Source: an uncultured bacterium (GTDB lineage Bacteria; Bacillota; Clostridia; Lachnospirales; Lachnospiraceae). Taken from it: 42,872 nt of DNA. Location of the stretch: NCBI GenBank assembly GCA_945828315.1, contig CALZQA010000014.1, forward strand, positions 1 to 42,872. Reading direction: 5' to 3'. Both the position numbers and the translations under genes were made by a program. A model generated the notes under the pieces. That model worked only from the letters and a program-made list of their open reading frames with translations. It was not told the origin of the DNA and did not search any database. Positions 42,872 to 42,872 of this stretch are shown here, piece after piece (the first letter of the stretch is position 1; each line of letters begins with the position of its first letter).

Positions 42872-42872
42872 C

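Noticed and set aside
1-42872. CRISPR array, tRNA or rRNA genes, intact insertion sequence
   Set aside because: No regularly spaced repeat, tRNA cloverleaf with a CCA-adjacent acceptor stem, rRNA sequence or transposase motif was seen on reading both strands. Only the 39-bp pair and the palindrome at 42603 are repeats of note.

Overview
The window looks like a chromosomal segment of an anaerobic, spore-forming-lineage Clostridia bacterium, most plausibly a gut Lachnospiraceae. The basis is a Spo0A-type DNA-binding domain, TrpB2, DUF1846, a swapped-domain GH3 beta-glucosidase, a GPH sugar symporter with GH2 and GH36 glycosidases, an AGCS amino acid symporter, strong AGGAGG-type ribosome binding sites and TTG starts. 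Most genes lie on the minus strand. I see no rRNA, tRNA, CRISPR array, prophage or intact transposon.

Layout. 1-1200: edge of an AAA ATPase gene with a 39-bp direct repeat at its 5' end, then a region of gene remnants (an Xre regulator with an internal deletion, two tiny ORFs). 1183-5316: alpha/beta hydrolase, trpB2, trpS and an orphan hypB. 5508-8642: AGCS symporter, PH-domain protein, gpsA. 8759-13381: M18 aminopeptidase, GH3 beta-glucosidase, TtcA-like tRNA thiolase. 13494-15734: a 746-residue protein with a Crp-like N-terminus and an unrecognised remainder, with a strong promoter and terminator of its own. 16005-18792: HD-GYP phosphodiesterase and NhaC antiporter. 18952-21752: HAD phosphatase, guanine-type deaminase, membrane hydrolase, YgjV protein. 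21931-26031: orphan CbiT-like methyltransferase relative, mscL, EamA transporter, Fe/Mn superoxide dismutase, meso-diaminopimelate dehydrogenase. 26119-27361: a LexA-fold Xre regulator without the peptidase dyad, divergent from a free-standing Spo0A C-terminal domain. 27394-34188: a tightly coupled TetR-GH2-GPH symporter-GH36 operon. 34346-40192: DUF1846 protein, a broken MerR regulator and its truncated dehydrogenase target, metallophosphoesterase, amino acid permease, shortened EamA transporter. 40327-42498: large membrane HD-GYP protein. 42603-42725: a multi-hairpin palindromic element.

Functional themes. Carbohydrate use: the TetR operon takes up an oligosaccharide through the GPH symporter and should split it with intracellular GH2 and GH36 enzymes; the GH3 enzyme adds beta-glucoside cleavage. 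Amino acid metabolism: TrpB2, TrpS, Ddh, an AGCS symporter, an HAAAP-like permease and M18 peptidase. Signalling: two HD-GYP proteins suggest cyclic-di-GMP turnover, although no obvious intact diguanylate cyclase is present here. At least four genes (Xre, MerR, 2,4-diaminopentanoate dehydrogenase, second EamA) carry deletions or frameshifts, three of them within 36.0-40.2 kb, so that stretch appears to be decaying.

The most interesting candidates for undescribed biology are the free-standing Spo0A output domain facing a peptidase-dead LexA-like regulator, the 746-residue cNMP-fold protein, the orphan CbiT-like protein, and the branched palindrome at the right end. All functional assignments come from reading motifs by eye; no database search was possible.
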